Shown here piece after piece: positions 56,386-64,000 of a stretch of 64,000 bases of DNA. The notes under the pieces are model-generated. The model saw only the letters and a program-made list of their open reading frames with translations. It was not told the DNA's origin and ran no database searches. The translations under genes were made by a program, and so were the position numbers. Position 1 is the first letter of the stretch; the number at the start of each line of letters is the position of its first letter. Origin of the DNA: Paraburkholderia acidicola (GTDB taxonomy: Bacteria; Pseudomonadota; Gammaproteobacteria; Burkholderiales; Burkholderiaceae); assembly GCF_002362315.1 (NCBI RefSeq), contig NZ_MTZV01000006.1, forward strand, positions 2,728,001 through 2,792,000. Direction: 5' to 3'.

Positions 56386-57431
56386 TGTCGATGTCTACGC
56401 TTACCTCAACGTTATCCGCGCAGGAGCGCATCGAACGTGCGCGTGGTGCTTTCTACGGGCTCGCACTCGGCGACGCGTTCGGCATGCCAACGCAATCGCT
56501 GAGCCGCGCACAGATTGCAGCGCAATTCGGCCGTATTACGACGCTCGAAGATGCGCGCGCCGATCAACCGATCGCCCCCAGCATGCCGGCCGGTTCAATC
56601 ACCGACGATACCGAACAGGCCGTACTGGTCGGCGAATTGCTCGTCGCCGGGCAGGGCACGATCGAGCCGCGTGCGTTTGCGCAGCGTCTGATCGAATGGG
56701 AAGCATCGATGAAGGCGCGCGGCTCGCTCGATCTGCTGGGTCCGTCGACGAAGCGCGCGATCCAGATGATCATCGATGGCGAGGCGCCTGATCAATCGGG
56801 CCGTTTCGGTACGACCAACGGCGCCGCGATGCGCGTGACGCCGGTTGGTATCGCTGCCGACTTACACGATCACGCTGCGTTCATCGATGCGGTGGTGCAG
56901 TCGTGCCGTGTTACGCACAACACCACGCTGGGTATCGCGAGCGCGGCCGCAGTTGCTGCGGCGGTGTCGGCGGGAATTGAAGGCGCGTCGCTTGCCGAAG
57001 CGCTCGATGCGGGCGCTGCGTTAGCCGATGCCGGCGAAGCGCACGGCTATTGGGTAGCGGGCGGCCGCATCGGCGAACGCATCCGCTGGGCGCGCGAATT
57101 CGTCGCACAAGGCCCCGCCGATGCGATTCCGCAAAAACTGTACGACGTGGTCGGGACATCGGTGGCGTCGCAGGAGTCGGTTGTCGCGGCGTTCGCGTTG
57201 GCGAGCGATGCGGCGCAGCGTGGCATCGACATCGGTGCATCGCTGGGCGTCGCGGCGAGCCTCGGTGGCGATACCGACACGATCGCCGCGATGCTCGGGG
57301 CGATGCTCGGAGCGTGCGCTGGCTATCGCGCGTTGCCGCAGGATCTGATCGACACGGTGCGCCGCGTCAACCGGCTCGATCTCGATCCGCTCGTCGGGCA
57401 ACTGCTCGCGTTGCGCGCGCGGTCCGTATAA
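56385..57431 (+). CDS. ADP-ribosylglycohydrolase family protein
   Basis: The 348-residue protein carries the metal-binding motifs of the family: GLALGDAFGMPTQ (residues 25-37), GSITDDTEQAVLVGELLV (about 70-87) and GGDTDTIAAMLGAMLGACAG (about 294-313). These Mg-dependent enzymes cleave the N- or O-glycosidic bond between ADP-ribose or a ribosyl group and its partner; several bacterial relatives are nucleoside-type hydrolases. It is followed, 34 bases on, by an NCS1 transporter, and then a PfkB kinase, so it more likely acts on a free ribosyl metabolite than on modified protein. The start overlaps the regulator's stop (TGATG). Confidence 0.88.
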   Translation: MSMSTLTSTLSAQERIERARGAFYGLALGDAFGMPTQSLSRAQIAAQFGRITTLEDARADQPIAPSMPAGSITDDTEQAVLVGELLVAGQGTIEPRAFAQRLIEWEASMKARGSLDLLGPSTKRAIQMIIDGEAPDQSGRFGTTNGAAMRVTPVGIAADLHDHAAFIDAVVQSCRVTHNTTLGIASAAAVAAAVSAGIEGASLAEALDAGAALADAGEAHGYWVAGGRIGERIRWAREFVAQGPADAIPQKLYDVVGTSVASQESVVAAFALASDAAQRGIDIGASLGVAASLGGDTDTIAAMLGAMLGACAGYRALPQDLIDTVRRVNRLDLDPLVGQLLALRARSV

Positions 57432-57465
57432 GCCACGCACTTTTCCTCAACCTCTGGAGGCCCAG

Positions 57466-58914
57466 ATGGCTTCGTCAGTCACGTCAACCGGTGCCGGCAA
57501 GATCGAAGCACGCGGCATCGAACCGGTCCCGGAAAGCGATTGCAACGGCCATCCGCTGCAACTGTTCTGGGTCTGGTTCGCTGCCAACATCAGCATCCTT
57601 GGGTTGCCGCTCGGCGCGACGCTGGTCGCGTTCCAGCATCTCGCGATCTGGCAGGCGTTGCTGGTGGCGACGGTCGGTGCGGCGGGCTCGTTCGCGATCG
57701 TCGGCGTGATTTCGATTGCGGGTCGTCGCGGGCATGCACCTAGCCTGACGCTGTCGCGCGCGATCTTCGGTGTGCGCGGCAACATCGGGCCGACCATCGT
57801 GTCGCTGCTGTCGCGTCTCGGTTGGGAAACGGTCAACACGACGACTGCAGCGTTCGTGCTGCTGTCGCTGTCGACCATCGCGTTCGGCACGCCGGCTGCC
57901 GCGAAGGATGCGCCGGTTCTAACGCTGCTCTTCATCGCCGTGTTCGTCGTGTTGACCTTGATCGTCTCGGGGCTTGGCCACGCGACGCTGCTCGTGATCC
58001 AGAAGTGGTCGACGTATGTGTTCGGCGCGCTCAATCTGCTGGTAGCCGGTTTCCTCGTGGTGACGGTCGACTGGACCGCGGTCTTCGCGGCACGGCCGGC
58101 GCCGGCCAGCGCGGTCATCATCGGCATCGGCACGATTGCCGCGGGCACGGGGATCGGCTGGGCGAATGCGGGCGCCGACATGTCGCGCTACCAGGCGCGC
58201 GATGTGAAGGGGCCGCCGCTCGTGGCATCGGCGGCATTCGGTGCCGGCATTCCGCTGATCCTGCTCGTCACGCTCGGCGCGCTGCTCGCCGTTGGCAACG
58301 ATCATCTCGCTTCCGCGACGGACCCGATCGCAGCGATCCGCGAAATGCTGCCGAACTGGATGGCGATTCCGTATCTGATCACGGCGTTCGGTGGCTTGTT
58401 GTTGTCGAACTACCTGTCGGTCTACTCGGCGGGCCTCACGACGCTCACGCTCGGGCTCAAGGTCAAACGCGTGCAGGCGGTGGTCGTCGACGTGGTCGTG
58501 ATTTTCTCGGGCTCGATCTATTTCATGTTGATCGCAGGCAGTTTCTACGGACCCTTCATCGGTTTTATTTCGCTACTGGCGGTACCGATCACTGCATGGG
58601 TCGGTATTTTCATCGTGGATCTGATTCATCGCGATGTCTATCTGCCGCATGCGTTGCTCGATGTGAGCCCGGCTAGTGCGTACTGGTATCGCGGTGGTGT
58701 CGAATGGCGTGCAGTGGGTGCATGGGCCGTGGCGATCGTGCTTGGTTTCTGCTTCCTGTCGGTGGGCTCGGGCGCCTTTCACGGTCCGTTTGCGGGCTCA
58801 TGGCTTGGGCGCAATGGCCTGGGCTGGATCGTGACGTTTGTCGTTGCGGCCGGTGGCTACGCGCTGCTCGGTGGATCGCGCCACGCTCGTACGTTGATGG
58901 AGAAACCGGCATGA
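57466..58914 (+). CDS. NCS1 family nucleobase/nucleoside:cation symporter (cytosine/purine permease type)
   Basis: The 482-residue carrier has about 12 hydrophobic helices. The N-terminal LQLFWVWFAANISILGLPLG is the NCS1 family opening; GWANAGADMSRYQARDVKG and SNYLSVYSAGLTTLTLGLKV are central blocks, and LIHRDVYLPHALLDVSPASA follows. NCS1 members take up cytosine, purines, hydantoin, nicotinamide riboside or pyridoxine. It is placed between a ribosyl hydrolase and a sugar/nucleoside kinase, so the likely substrate is a nucleoside or ribosylated base. RBS CTGGAGG. The stop overlaps the kinase start (ATGA). Confidence 0.88.
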   Translation: MASSVTSTGAGKIEARGIEPVPESDCNGHPLQLFWVWFAANISILGLPLGATLVAFQHLAIWQALLVATVGAAGSFAIVGVISIAGRRGHAPSLTLSRAIFGVRGNIGPTIVSLLSRLGWETVNTTTAAFVLLSLSTIAFGTPAAAKDAPVLTLLFIAVFVVLTLIVSGLGHATLLVIQKWSTYVFGALNLLVAGFLVVTVDWTAVFAARPAPASAVIIGIGTIAAGTGIGWANAGADMSRYQARDVKGPPLVASAAFGAGIPLILLVTLGALLAVGNDHLASATDPIAAIREMLPNWMAIPYLITAFGGLLLSNYLSVYSAGLTTLTLGLKVKRVQAVVVDVVVIFSGSIYFMLIAGSFYGPFIGFISLLAVPITAWVGIFIVDLIHRDVYLPHALLDVSPASAYWYRGGVEWRAVGAWAVAIVLGFCFLSVGSGAFHGPFAGSWLGRNGLGWIVTFVVAAGGYALLGGSRHARTLMEKPA

Positions 58915-59864
58915 CGCAGCAGGTGTCTCGTCTATCGCGGCTCATTCACACGGGCCAGGTGATCGTCGATCTCGTGATGCAGGTAGACGGCTTGCCGGAA
59001 GCCGGTGGCGATGTGCTGGCTTCGTCGGCGAACTTCGAGGTGGGCGGTGGTTTCAACGTGATGGCGGCCGCGCGGCGCAGCGGTATGCAGGTGGTCTACC
59101 CAGGCGGCCATGGGCGCGGTCGATTCGGCGATATGGCGCGCGCGGCGTTGGCGCACGAAGGTGTGGAGATAGCAGGCCCACCGGTCGAAGACAAAGACAC
59201 CGGCATTTGTGTCGCGATTGTCGATGCTTCCGCCGAACGAACTTTCGTTTCGCACCTCGGCGCCGAAGTGCATCTCGAACGACAGGTGCTAGATGGCCTG
59301 CATGTCACTGCACTCGATATCGTCTATGTCAGCGGATACAGCCTGTTCAACGCCGAGAAGCGTGCAGTGCTGCTCGACTGGCTCGATACCTTGCCTGCCG
59401 ATGTGCGCATCGCGTTCGATCCTGGTCCGCTCGTCGGTTCAATCGACGAGGCTGTGCTGAGCGCTCTAATCCCGAAGGTATCGATCTGGACCAGCAATCG
59501 GCGCGAGGCGTTGCAGTACACGGGCAGTGAATCGATTGCGCAGGCGCAGCAGGTGCTTGCATCACGATTGCGAGCTGCCGACGCACTTGCCGTCGTGCGC
59601 GATGGCGCGCAGGGCTGTCACGTGGCGTCTGCGGGCCGTAGCGTGCAGGTGCCTGGCTTTGCCGTCGAATCGATCGATAGCAACGGTGCGGGCGACGCAC
59701 ACGCAGGCGTATTTCTCGCGTCGCTTGCGTCGGGACAAGAAGCCGCGAGTGCAGCGCGTCGTGCGAATGCCGCGGCTGCGATCGCTGTTACGCGTCGTGG
59801 CCCGGCTACCGCACCGTCTGCTGCGCAGATCGATGAGCTCCTCGCACGGAACGCTGCAAAGTAA
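58911..59864 (+). CDS. PfkB family carbohydrate/nucleoside kinase
   Basis: A 317-residue ribokinase-type protein. The N-terminal VGGGFNVMAAARRSGMQVVY (residues 45-64), FDPGPLVGSIDEAVLSALIP and the catalytic DSNGAGDAHAGVFLASLASG (Asp at the GAGD anion hole) mark the family; the usual D-T-x-G-A-G-D is here DSNGAGD. It phosphorylates a sugar or nucleoside with ATP, most simply the ribose freed by the glycohydrolase or the imported nucleoside. It is the last gene of the operon, overlapping the permease gene by four bases. Confidence 0.88.
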   Translation: MTQQVSRLSRLIHTGQVIVDLVMQVDGLPEAGGDVLASSANFEVGGGFNVMAAARRSGMQVVYPGGHGRGRFGDMARAALAHEGVEIAGPPVEDKDTGICVAIVDASAERTFVSHLGAEVHLERQVLDGLHVTALDIVYVSGYSLFNAEKRAVLLDWLDTLPADVRIAFDPGPLVGSIDEAVLSALIPKVSIWTSNRREALQYTGSESIAQAQQVLASRLRAADALAVVRDGAQGCHVASAGRSVQVPGFAVESIDSNGAGDAHAGVFLASLASGQEAASAARRANAAAAIAVTRRGPATAPSAAQIDELLARNAAK

Positions 59865-59885
59865 TTGCGATGCTTCACCGCGCGA

Positions 59886-60695
59886 TCAGGCAAGCACCTT
59901 ATCGACGAACGCAAGCACCACGCGGTTGAACTCATCAGGCCGTTGTAGCGGTGCGAAATGGCTCACACCCGGCAGCACGATCAGTTCCGCACCAGGGATA
60001 CTCCGCGCCAGATACTCGGCATGTTCGCGCTCGATGAATTCGTCATGCTCGCTCTGCACGATCGCAACGGGCACGGCGATGGCGGCGAGATCGCGTGCCG
60101 AATAATTGGGCTCGGTCTGCATCATCTGTGTGACTGCCGCTACAAAGGCGTTGAACTGATCCGGCGTGGCCGATAACTGCGCATAGTCTTTAGCGTGACG
60201 TGCGAAACAACGCTCAAGCACTGGCCCGGGCTCGAGGATTTCCTTCGTGCCGCTCGGGTCCATATTGCAGCCGAAGAAGAACACACCGGCTACTCGTTCA
60301 GGCGCTTGCATCGCGAGGATCATCGCGATGCAGGCGCCGTCGCTCCAGCCGACCACTGCGGCGCGCTGCAGTTGCAGCGTATCGATCACAGCCAGTACGT
60401 CGGATGCCATCAACTCGTATTTGTACGGCCGGGCGTCGCGTGTGCTGCGACCGTGGCCGCGGCTATCGACGAGTACAGCGCGGTAACCGGCGTCAACCAG
60501 CGCCGGAACCTGGTAACCCCAGTTGCCGCCGTGGCCCAGTCCTCCGTGCAGCAGAACGACCGCTGGCCCGGACCCGTAGGTCGCATACCAGATGCGTGCG
60601 CCGTCGTGTTCCACGTAGCCCTGTTCGTTGGCGGACGGTAGCGGTGCGGCACCTTGTGCCGCGAAGGTCGTGAGGTCGTCGTCGTACGTTGGCAT
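59886..60695 (-). CDS. Alpha/beta hydrolase
   Basis: The 269-residue enzyme has the complete fold pattern: oxyanion HGGLGHGGNWGYQ, nucleophile elbow VVGWSDGACIAM (Ser in GWSDG), an acid in VQSEHDEFIEREHAE, and the final His in LPGVSHFAPLQRPDEFN. The length and motif set match small esterases and lactonases such as 3-oxoadipate enol-lactonase-like proteins, but the substrate is unclear. It is convergent with the PfkB operon (21 bases) and monocistronic. Confidence 0.85.
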   Translation of the reverse strand: MPTYDDDLTTFAAQGAAPLPSANEQGYVEHDGARIWYATYGSGPAVVLLHGGLGHGGNWGYQVPALVDAGYRAVLVDSRGHGRSTRDARPYKYELMASDVLAVIDTLQLQRAAVVGWSDGACIAMILAMQAPERVAGVFFFGCNMDPSGTKEILEPGPVLERCFARHAKDYAQLSATPDQFNAFVAAVTQMMQTEPNYSARDLAAIAVPVAIVQSEHDEFIEREHAEYLARSIPGAELIVLPGVSHFAPLQRPDEFNRVVLAFVDKVLA

Positions 60696-61135
60696 GTGAG
60701 TTCCAGGTGGACAGGTTCGACAGGTCGATCAGCATAGCGCGTCTGGTGGCGCATCGACTGTGGCCGACAGTTTTACTTCTTCGAGTGGTGTTTGAATTAT
60801 GTGAAGAAAGATCTGAAGATATTATTCGTACCTTGGAGATAACAAGGTGCTGATATATGGATGAGCGGGCAAGAAATTCGCGTATTGTTGATTTTAATTA
60901 AATTTCGCAGATTGCGAATTTTCTACTTCTGTTTCTTCTCAAAAAGCGATCGAAATATCCGCTGATAGCCTTTGCGTAAGGGTAATACAGGCGAAACATC
61001 CGCACTCTCTTCGATGAAAATAAGTATGCGATCAATGAAAATGTAACTGAATGAAAGTGTGGCCTTGAGAACGAACCGGGCTAATAATTTAGCGTATAAG
61101 ATGCGCCCTCGTATATAACCTGGGTTCCGTTTGAG
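60696..61135. other. AT-rich divergent intergenic region
   Basis: About 440 bases between the hydrolase and the CXXCH lipoprotein gene. The part 60775-61080 is strikingly AT-rich for this genome. It must contain the promoters of both genes. No gene or clear operator was seen. Confidence 0.45.
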
Positions 61136-63370
61136 ATGGCTAATAAGATAATCAGCATTTTGCGTATTTTTGCGGTGACCGCAATTGCGATATCAGCATT
61201 AGATCTTGCCGGATGCGGTAACGGTGGAGGCGGGAGCGCGCCGTCCGCGGCGGCATCGACTGCGAATCCGGTACCCGCGAGCAACCCGAGCGGCCTCACG
61301 ACGGGGCCGACCAATCCGACTTCTCCGCAGACGCAAGCACAGGCCGGCGCGACTGTATTGCCGCTAGAGGTGCTGGGTGTGGACGGTTCGGTTGTCACGG
61401 TGAGCGTGAGCGCGCCAAATGGCAGCGCAACAGCGCGCCTGTGGCTGCAGGCGAACAACCTCTCGTACGACGCCAAAGGCTCGGTGAAGGTGAACAACGG
61501 GACGTGGGTCGACCTGACCAACGCAAACGTTGCGATCGAAGGCGCGGGGCGCAGCTATGGAGGCATCGGCGGCGGCTTCGATACGCTCAAGATGAGCGTG
61601 CCGGTGAGTGGTGCCGTCAACGGTACGAATCTGGTCAGCTTCCGCTTCAACAAAACCGACGGCGTGACGTCGGGTTACCGTGTGCTCGCGTTCAATCTGC
61701 TCGATGCATCGGGTAATCAACTGGTGGGCAGCGCCAGCTTCACCGAAGACGATCCCACCCGCTGGACACCGCCGCTTTCTTCAGCCGCCGATATCGCCAC
61801 AGGCAAGCAACTCTGGCAGAGCGCTCAACTCGTCGAGTCGCCGGTCAATGTGGGCCACGCGCTCAAGGCGCACTGCATGGACTGCCATGCGGCCGACGGT
61901 TCGGACCTGCAGCGTTTCAACTACTCGAACTACGCGATTGCCGTGCGCGCGCAGTTTCACGGGCTGACGAGCGGGCAGGGCGCGCAGATCGCGAGCTATA
62001 TCCGCAGTCTGAACAACACGCTTGGCGTGCCGGGGCCGCATTGTCGCCCGTGGAACCCGCCGTATCAACCGGGCCCCGGGCTCGATGCCGGCGATGTCCG
62101 CAACTGGACCTGCGGCGCGGGGCTCGAGAGCGTGTCCGATAACGACCTCGATACGCTGAACAAGGTGTTCCCGAACGGCATCAGCAAGGACGCAATCGCA
62201 ACGGGCAGTCATCTGAACGCACGCGAGATCCCGATCGGCCTGCAGTTGCCGGACTGGAACCACTGGGTGCCGCATGTTCATCCGAAGGACGCGTGGGGCG
62301 ACTACTTCACGAACTCGAATCTGAACAAGCAGTACGCGGGCGAGGGGACCGGTAACGCCACGTACAACATGCGCGCGCAACTGACCGCCGGTGGCGCGTC
62401 ATATGCAACGGGCCACACCGGCGACATTTTCAACGATCTCTATTACTGGGGCAACGAACTCGGCTCCGACTTCACGCCGCCGAATGAAGGAACGTCGGGG
62501 GCTTATACGATCGCGCAGCAGCAAAACCTGTACGCGACTGCGCAATGGCAACTGATCAAGTCATGGGAGCTTGCGCAGGACTTCAACCTCGAGGCGCAGT
62601 GCCCGCAGGCGTGGGCGGCCCACAACGCACCGAAGATCGAAACGCGCGGCTGGTGCGGCTACTGGCGCTTCGCGTTTAACGTGTCGCCGCATATTCTCGG
62701 CTTTCCGGTGAACAACAGCATGTTCGGCAGTCCGGTGGCCGATCTCACGAAGGCCAACCAGTGGTACGAAATGCAGTTGCTGCTGAATCCCGGTAACGGT
62801 GCGCATCTGGTGCATCTGCCGCTCGACTGGCAGTACGCGTATGGGTTGTTCGACGATCTGTCGGCGGCGAGCGGGCGCACCGAGCCGGCACGCAAACTCG
62901 TATTCGTCGTGAAGGGTGCGCAGGAGATGGATAACGGTGTCGGCGTGACCGATGTGAACCGCGGCTGGACGACACGCGATACGAGCCCGATGGACGTGTG
63001 GGACTTCGGCCAGTCGGGTATCTGGAAAGGCGTTGCGCCTGCCACCGAGCAAGCCGTAGTCAATGCGTTCCTGACGACGTGGCTCGATCGCACGACGAGC
63101 TTCGACGTATCGACGTGGCAGCGTCTCGGTGCGAATCCGGCTTCCGGCGAGGTTGGCTGTGGCTGGAGCATTCGTTCGCTGTGCTGGAGCAACTACGTGC
63201 CAGGGACCTTGCAGGGGCCGACACCGACCGTCGCAAACTTTCCTTCGTGGGCCTTTACGCGCATTCCGTTGATGCGGGGTGAAGGTGTCGATGGTTCGCA
63301 GTTGAATCGCTTCGCGAACTGGATGAATACGGCGTATCCGAGTGGGAATTTTGCGAGTCTTGTGAAGTGA
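61136..63370 (+). CDS. Lipoprotein with a single CXXCH haem-binding motif
   Basis: The 744-residue precursor has a lipoprotein signal (ILRIFAVTAIAISALDLAGC, acylated Cys27), a linker rich in Gly, Pro, Ser and Thr (28-70), a beta domain (about 75-210), and HALKAHCMDCHAADGSDLQR at about 240, a c-type haem site (CMDCH). Further conserved-looking aromatic blocks follow: GNATYNMRAQLTAGGAS, NDLYYWGNELGSDF and KSWELAQDFNLEAQCP. It contains extra Cys pairs (CRPWNPP, WTCGAG). A redox or sugar-oxidising role at the outer membrane is possible; the family is not recognised. No electron-transfer partner gene is adjacent. The start has only a weak ribosome site. Confidence 0.72.
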   Translation: MANKIISILRIFAVTAIAISALDLAGCGNGGGGSAPSAAASTANPVPASNPSGLTTGPTNPTSPQTQAQAGATVLPLEVLGVDGSVVTVSVSAPNGSATARLWLQANNLSYDAKGSVKVNNGTWVDLTNANVAIEGAGRSYGGIGGGFDTLKMSVPVSGAVNGTNLVSFRFNKTDGVTSGYRVLAFNLLDASGNQLVGSASFTEDDPTRWTPPLSSAADIATGKQLWQSAQLVESPVNVGHALKAHCMDCHAADGSDLQRFNYSNYAIAVRAQFHGLTSGQGAQIASYIRSLNNTLGVPGPHCRPWNPPYQPGPGLDAGDVRNWTCGAGLESVSDNDLDTLNKVFPNGISKDAIATGSHLNAREIPIGLQLPDWNHWVPHVHPKDAWGDYFTNSNLNKQYAGEGTGNATYNMRAQLTAGGASYATGHTGDIFNDLYYWGNELGSDFTPPNEGTSGAYTIAQQQNLYATAQWQLIKSWELAQDFNLEAQCPQAWAAHNAPKIETRGWCGYWRFAFNVSPHILGFPVNNSMFGSPVADLTKANQWYEMQLLLNPGNGAHLVHLPLDWQYAYGLFDDLSAASGRTEPARKLVFVVKGAQEMDNGVGVTDVNRGWTTRDTSPMDVWDFGQSGIWKGVAPATEQAVVNAFLTTWLDRTTSFDVSTWQRLGANPASGEVGCGWSIRSLCWSNYVPGTLQGPTPTVANFPSWAFTRIPLMRGEGVDGSQLNRFANWMNTAYPSGNFASLVK

Positions 63371-63412
63371 TCTAGCGGGGCGGATGCATATACACATGCG
63401 TGCGCCGTTAAG

Positions 63413-64000
63413 CTACCAGCCGCGCCGGTTCACGAATCCGGCAACCTGCTCTGCGACGATCCGGTAACCGTTGGAGTTCAGATGCAGGTTGTCGACCCGC
63501 AGCGAAACCGGGACGGCATCGGCCTCGCGGTTTCGCTGATCGGCGTCGCTCATATTCGCGTGGGCAATCAGGGCGGAGCGTATGTCGATGAAGTTGTGCG
63601 GGAAGCGTGCTGCCAGTGCGCGATTGAGCGCGGTCACCGTTGCGTAGCCTGGTGTGCCTCGTTCTTCGTCCGCGCTGTTCGTGATGGACAGCACGATGAA
63701 GCGGCCCGCGTCGATGCGCGCTGCCATCCGCGCAATGTTGTGCACCGTTTGTGTCGTTTGGCCTGCGCTGACGTCGTTGCGTCCGGCCCAGATAACGCTG
63801 ACGTCGCAACGATGGTCGTCGACGATGAACGGACTGTCGGCGGGAACGCTCGATGGCGACGCGCCATGGGTATCGCGAATGAAGACGTGGTGATAGGTCG
63901 TGGTGTACGCGAGTTTTCCGGGGATACCGTCTAGCGTACCGTGTACGTCGCCGGCACCCGCACCGGGAATCGACAGATGGTTCGTCACGGTGACCGGTAT
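63413..64000 (-). CDS. SGNH/GDSL hydrolase, C-terminal part (runs off the right edge)
   Basis: The frame is open through the right edge, and the visible 195 residues lack the N-terminal GDS block. Recognised parts are VSVIWAGRNDVSAGQTTQTV (block III, G-x-N-D), FIDIRSALIAHANMS, and SLRVDNLHLNSNGYRIVAEQ, the catalytic D-x-x-H of block V. These enzymes are esterases or acetylhydrolases. An apparent GTG start at 63988 is internal, as the coding pattern continues upstream to 64000. The stop lies 43 bases past the CXXCH lipoprotein gene's stop, on the opposite strand. Confidence 0.8.
   Translation of the reverse strand: MPVTVTNHLSIPGAGAGDVHGTLDGIPGKLAYTTTYHHVFIRDTHGASPSSVPADSPFIVDDHRCDVSVIWAGRNDVSAGQTTQTVHNIARMAARIDAGRFIVLSITNSADEERGTPGYATVTALNRALAARFPHNFIDIRSALIAHANMSDADQRNREADAVPVSLRVDNLHLNSNGYRIVAEQVAGFVNRRGW

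Noticed and set aside
1..64000. CRISPR arrays, tRNA or rRNA genes
   Set aside because: No regularly spaced repeats and no tRNA- or rRNA-like sequences were seen on reading through the window; a dedicated covariance-model scan was not possible.

Overview
The window is high-GC DNA from a beta-proteobacterium that looks like a member of the Burkholderiaceae, most likely Burkholderia sensu lato or Paraburkholderia. The basis is gene content and style: T6SS VgrG and amidase effectors, a Gram-negative porin, many LysR/MFS pairs, codon use rich in G/C at third positions, and small Burkholderia-type hypothetical proteins. No rRNA, tRNA, CRISPR array or complete insertion sequence was seen. It reads as accessory chromosome: short operons, each with its own regulator. 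Layout, left to right. 1-6.5 kb: the 5' part of a vgrG running off the edge, a DsbA-like thioredoxin-fold enzyme, a membrane acyltransferase, an NTF2-like protein, a small orphan protein and a stand-alone class B penicillin-binding protein. 7.2-11.2 kb: a tight three-gene phosphonate operon (PEP mutase fused to a nucleotidyltransferase, phosphonopyruvate decarboxylase, 2-AEP transaminase) that should make 2-aminoethylphosphonate and probably CMP-activate it. 11.9-13.5 kb: a large lipoprotein. 13.7-19.1 kb: a minus-strand periplasmic molybdenum aldehyde oxidoreductase (paoABC-like) followed by a MobA/MocA-type nucleotidyltransferase and a PIG-L deacetylase, with an orphan ModA-like binding protein divergent to it. 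20.5-24.5 kb: an aspartate carbamoyltransferase with an HTH-like N-terminus, a dapA-family gene with an unusual structured leader, a rhodanese and an FtrA/GlxA-type regulator. 24.7-28.3 kb: a secreted S53 peptidase, an AT-rich stretch and a VapBC-type toxin-antitoxin pair. 28.4-33.0 kb: two MFS transporters around an amidohydrolase, with a divergent LysR gene. 33.1-38.4 kb: a porin and an osmF-yehYXW-type ABC transporter. 38.6-43.9 kb: a cold-shock protein, then the most notable locus, a Family 2A encapsulin operon (rhodanese, EpsC serine acetyltransferase, XRE regulator, SrpI-type shell, and cysteine desulfurase with a ~280-residue disordered cargo-loading extension) closed by a strong terminator. 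44-46.6 kb: a rearranged island in which a Tae4-type effector and a probable membrane immunity protein lie between a duplicated AraC 3' end and a broken copy of a small neighbouring gene. 46.8-50.4 kb: tartrate uptake and dehydrogenase with a LysR regulator. 51-53.9 kb: a metal-dependent hydrolase and a second T6SS pair, Tae1/Tai1. 53.9-64 kb: a flavin monooxygenase, a GntR-regulated operon (ADP-ribosylglycohydrolase family, NCS1 permease, PfkB kinase) that looks like nucleoside or ribosyl-compound salvage, an alpha/beta hydrolase, a haem-binding CXXCH lipoprotein and a truncated SGNH hydrolase. Common themes: two or three T6SS elements scattered without the core machinery, and several modules handling sulfur (encapsulin, rhodaneses), phosphonate and molybdenum cofactor chemistry. 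All family calls rest on reading motifs; no database search was run.
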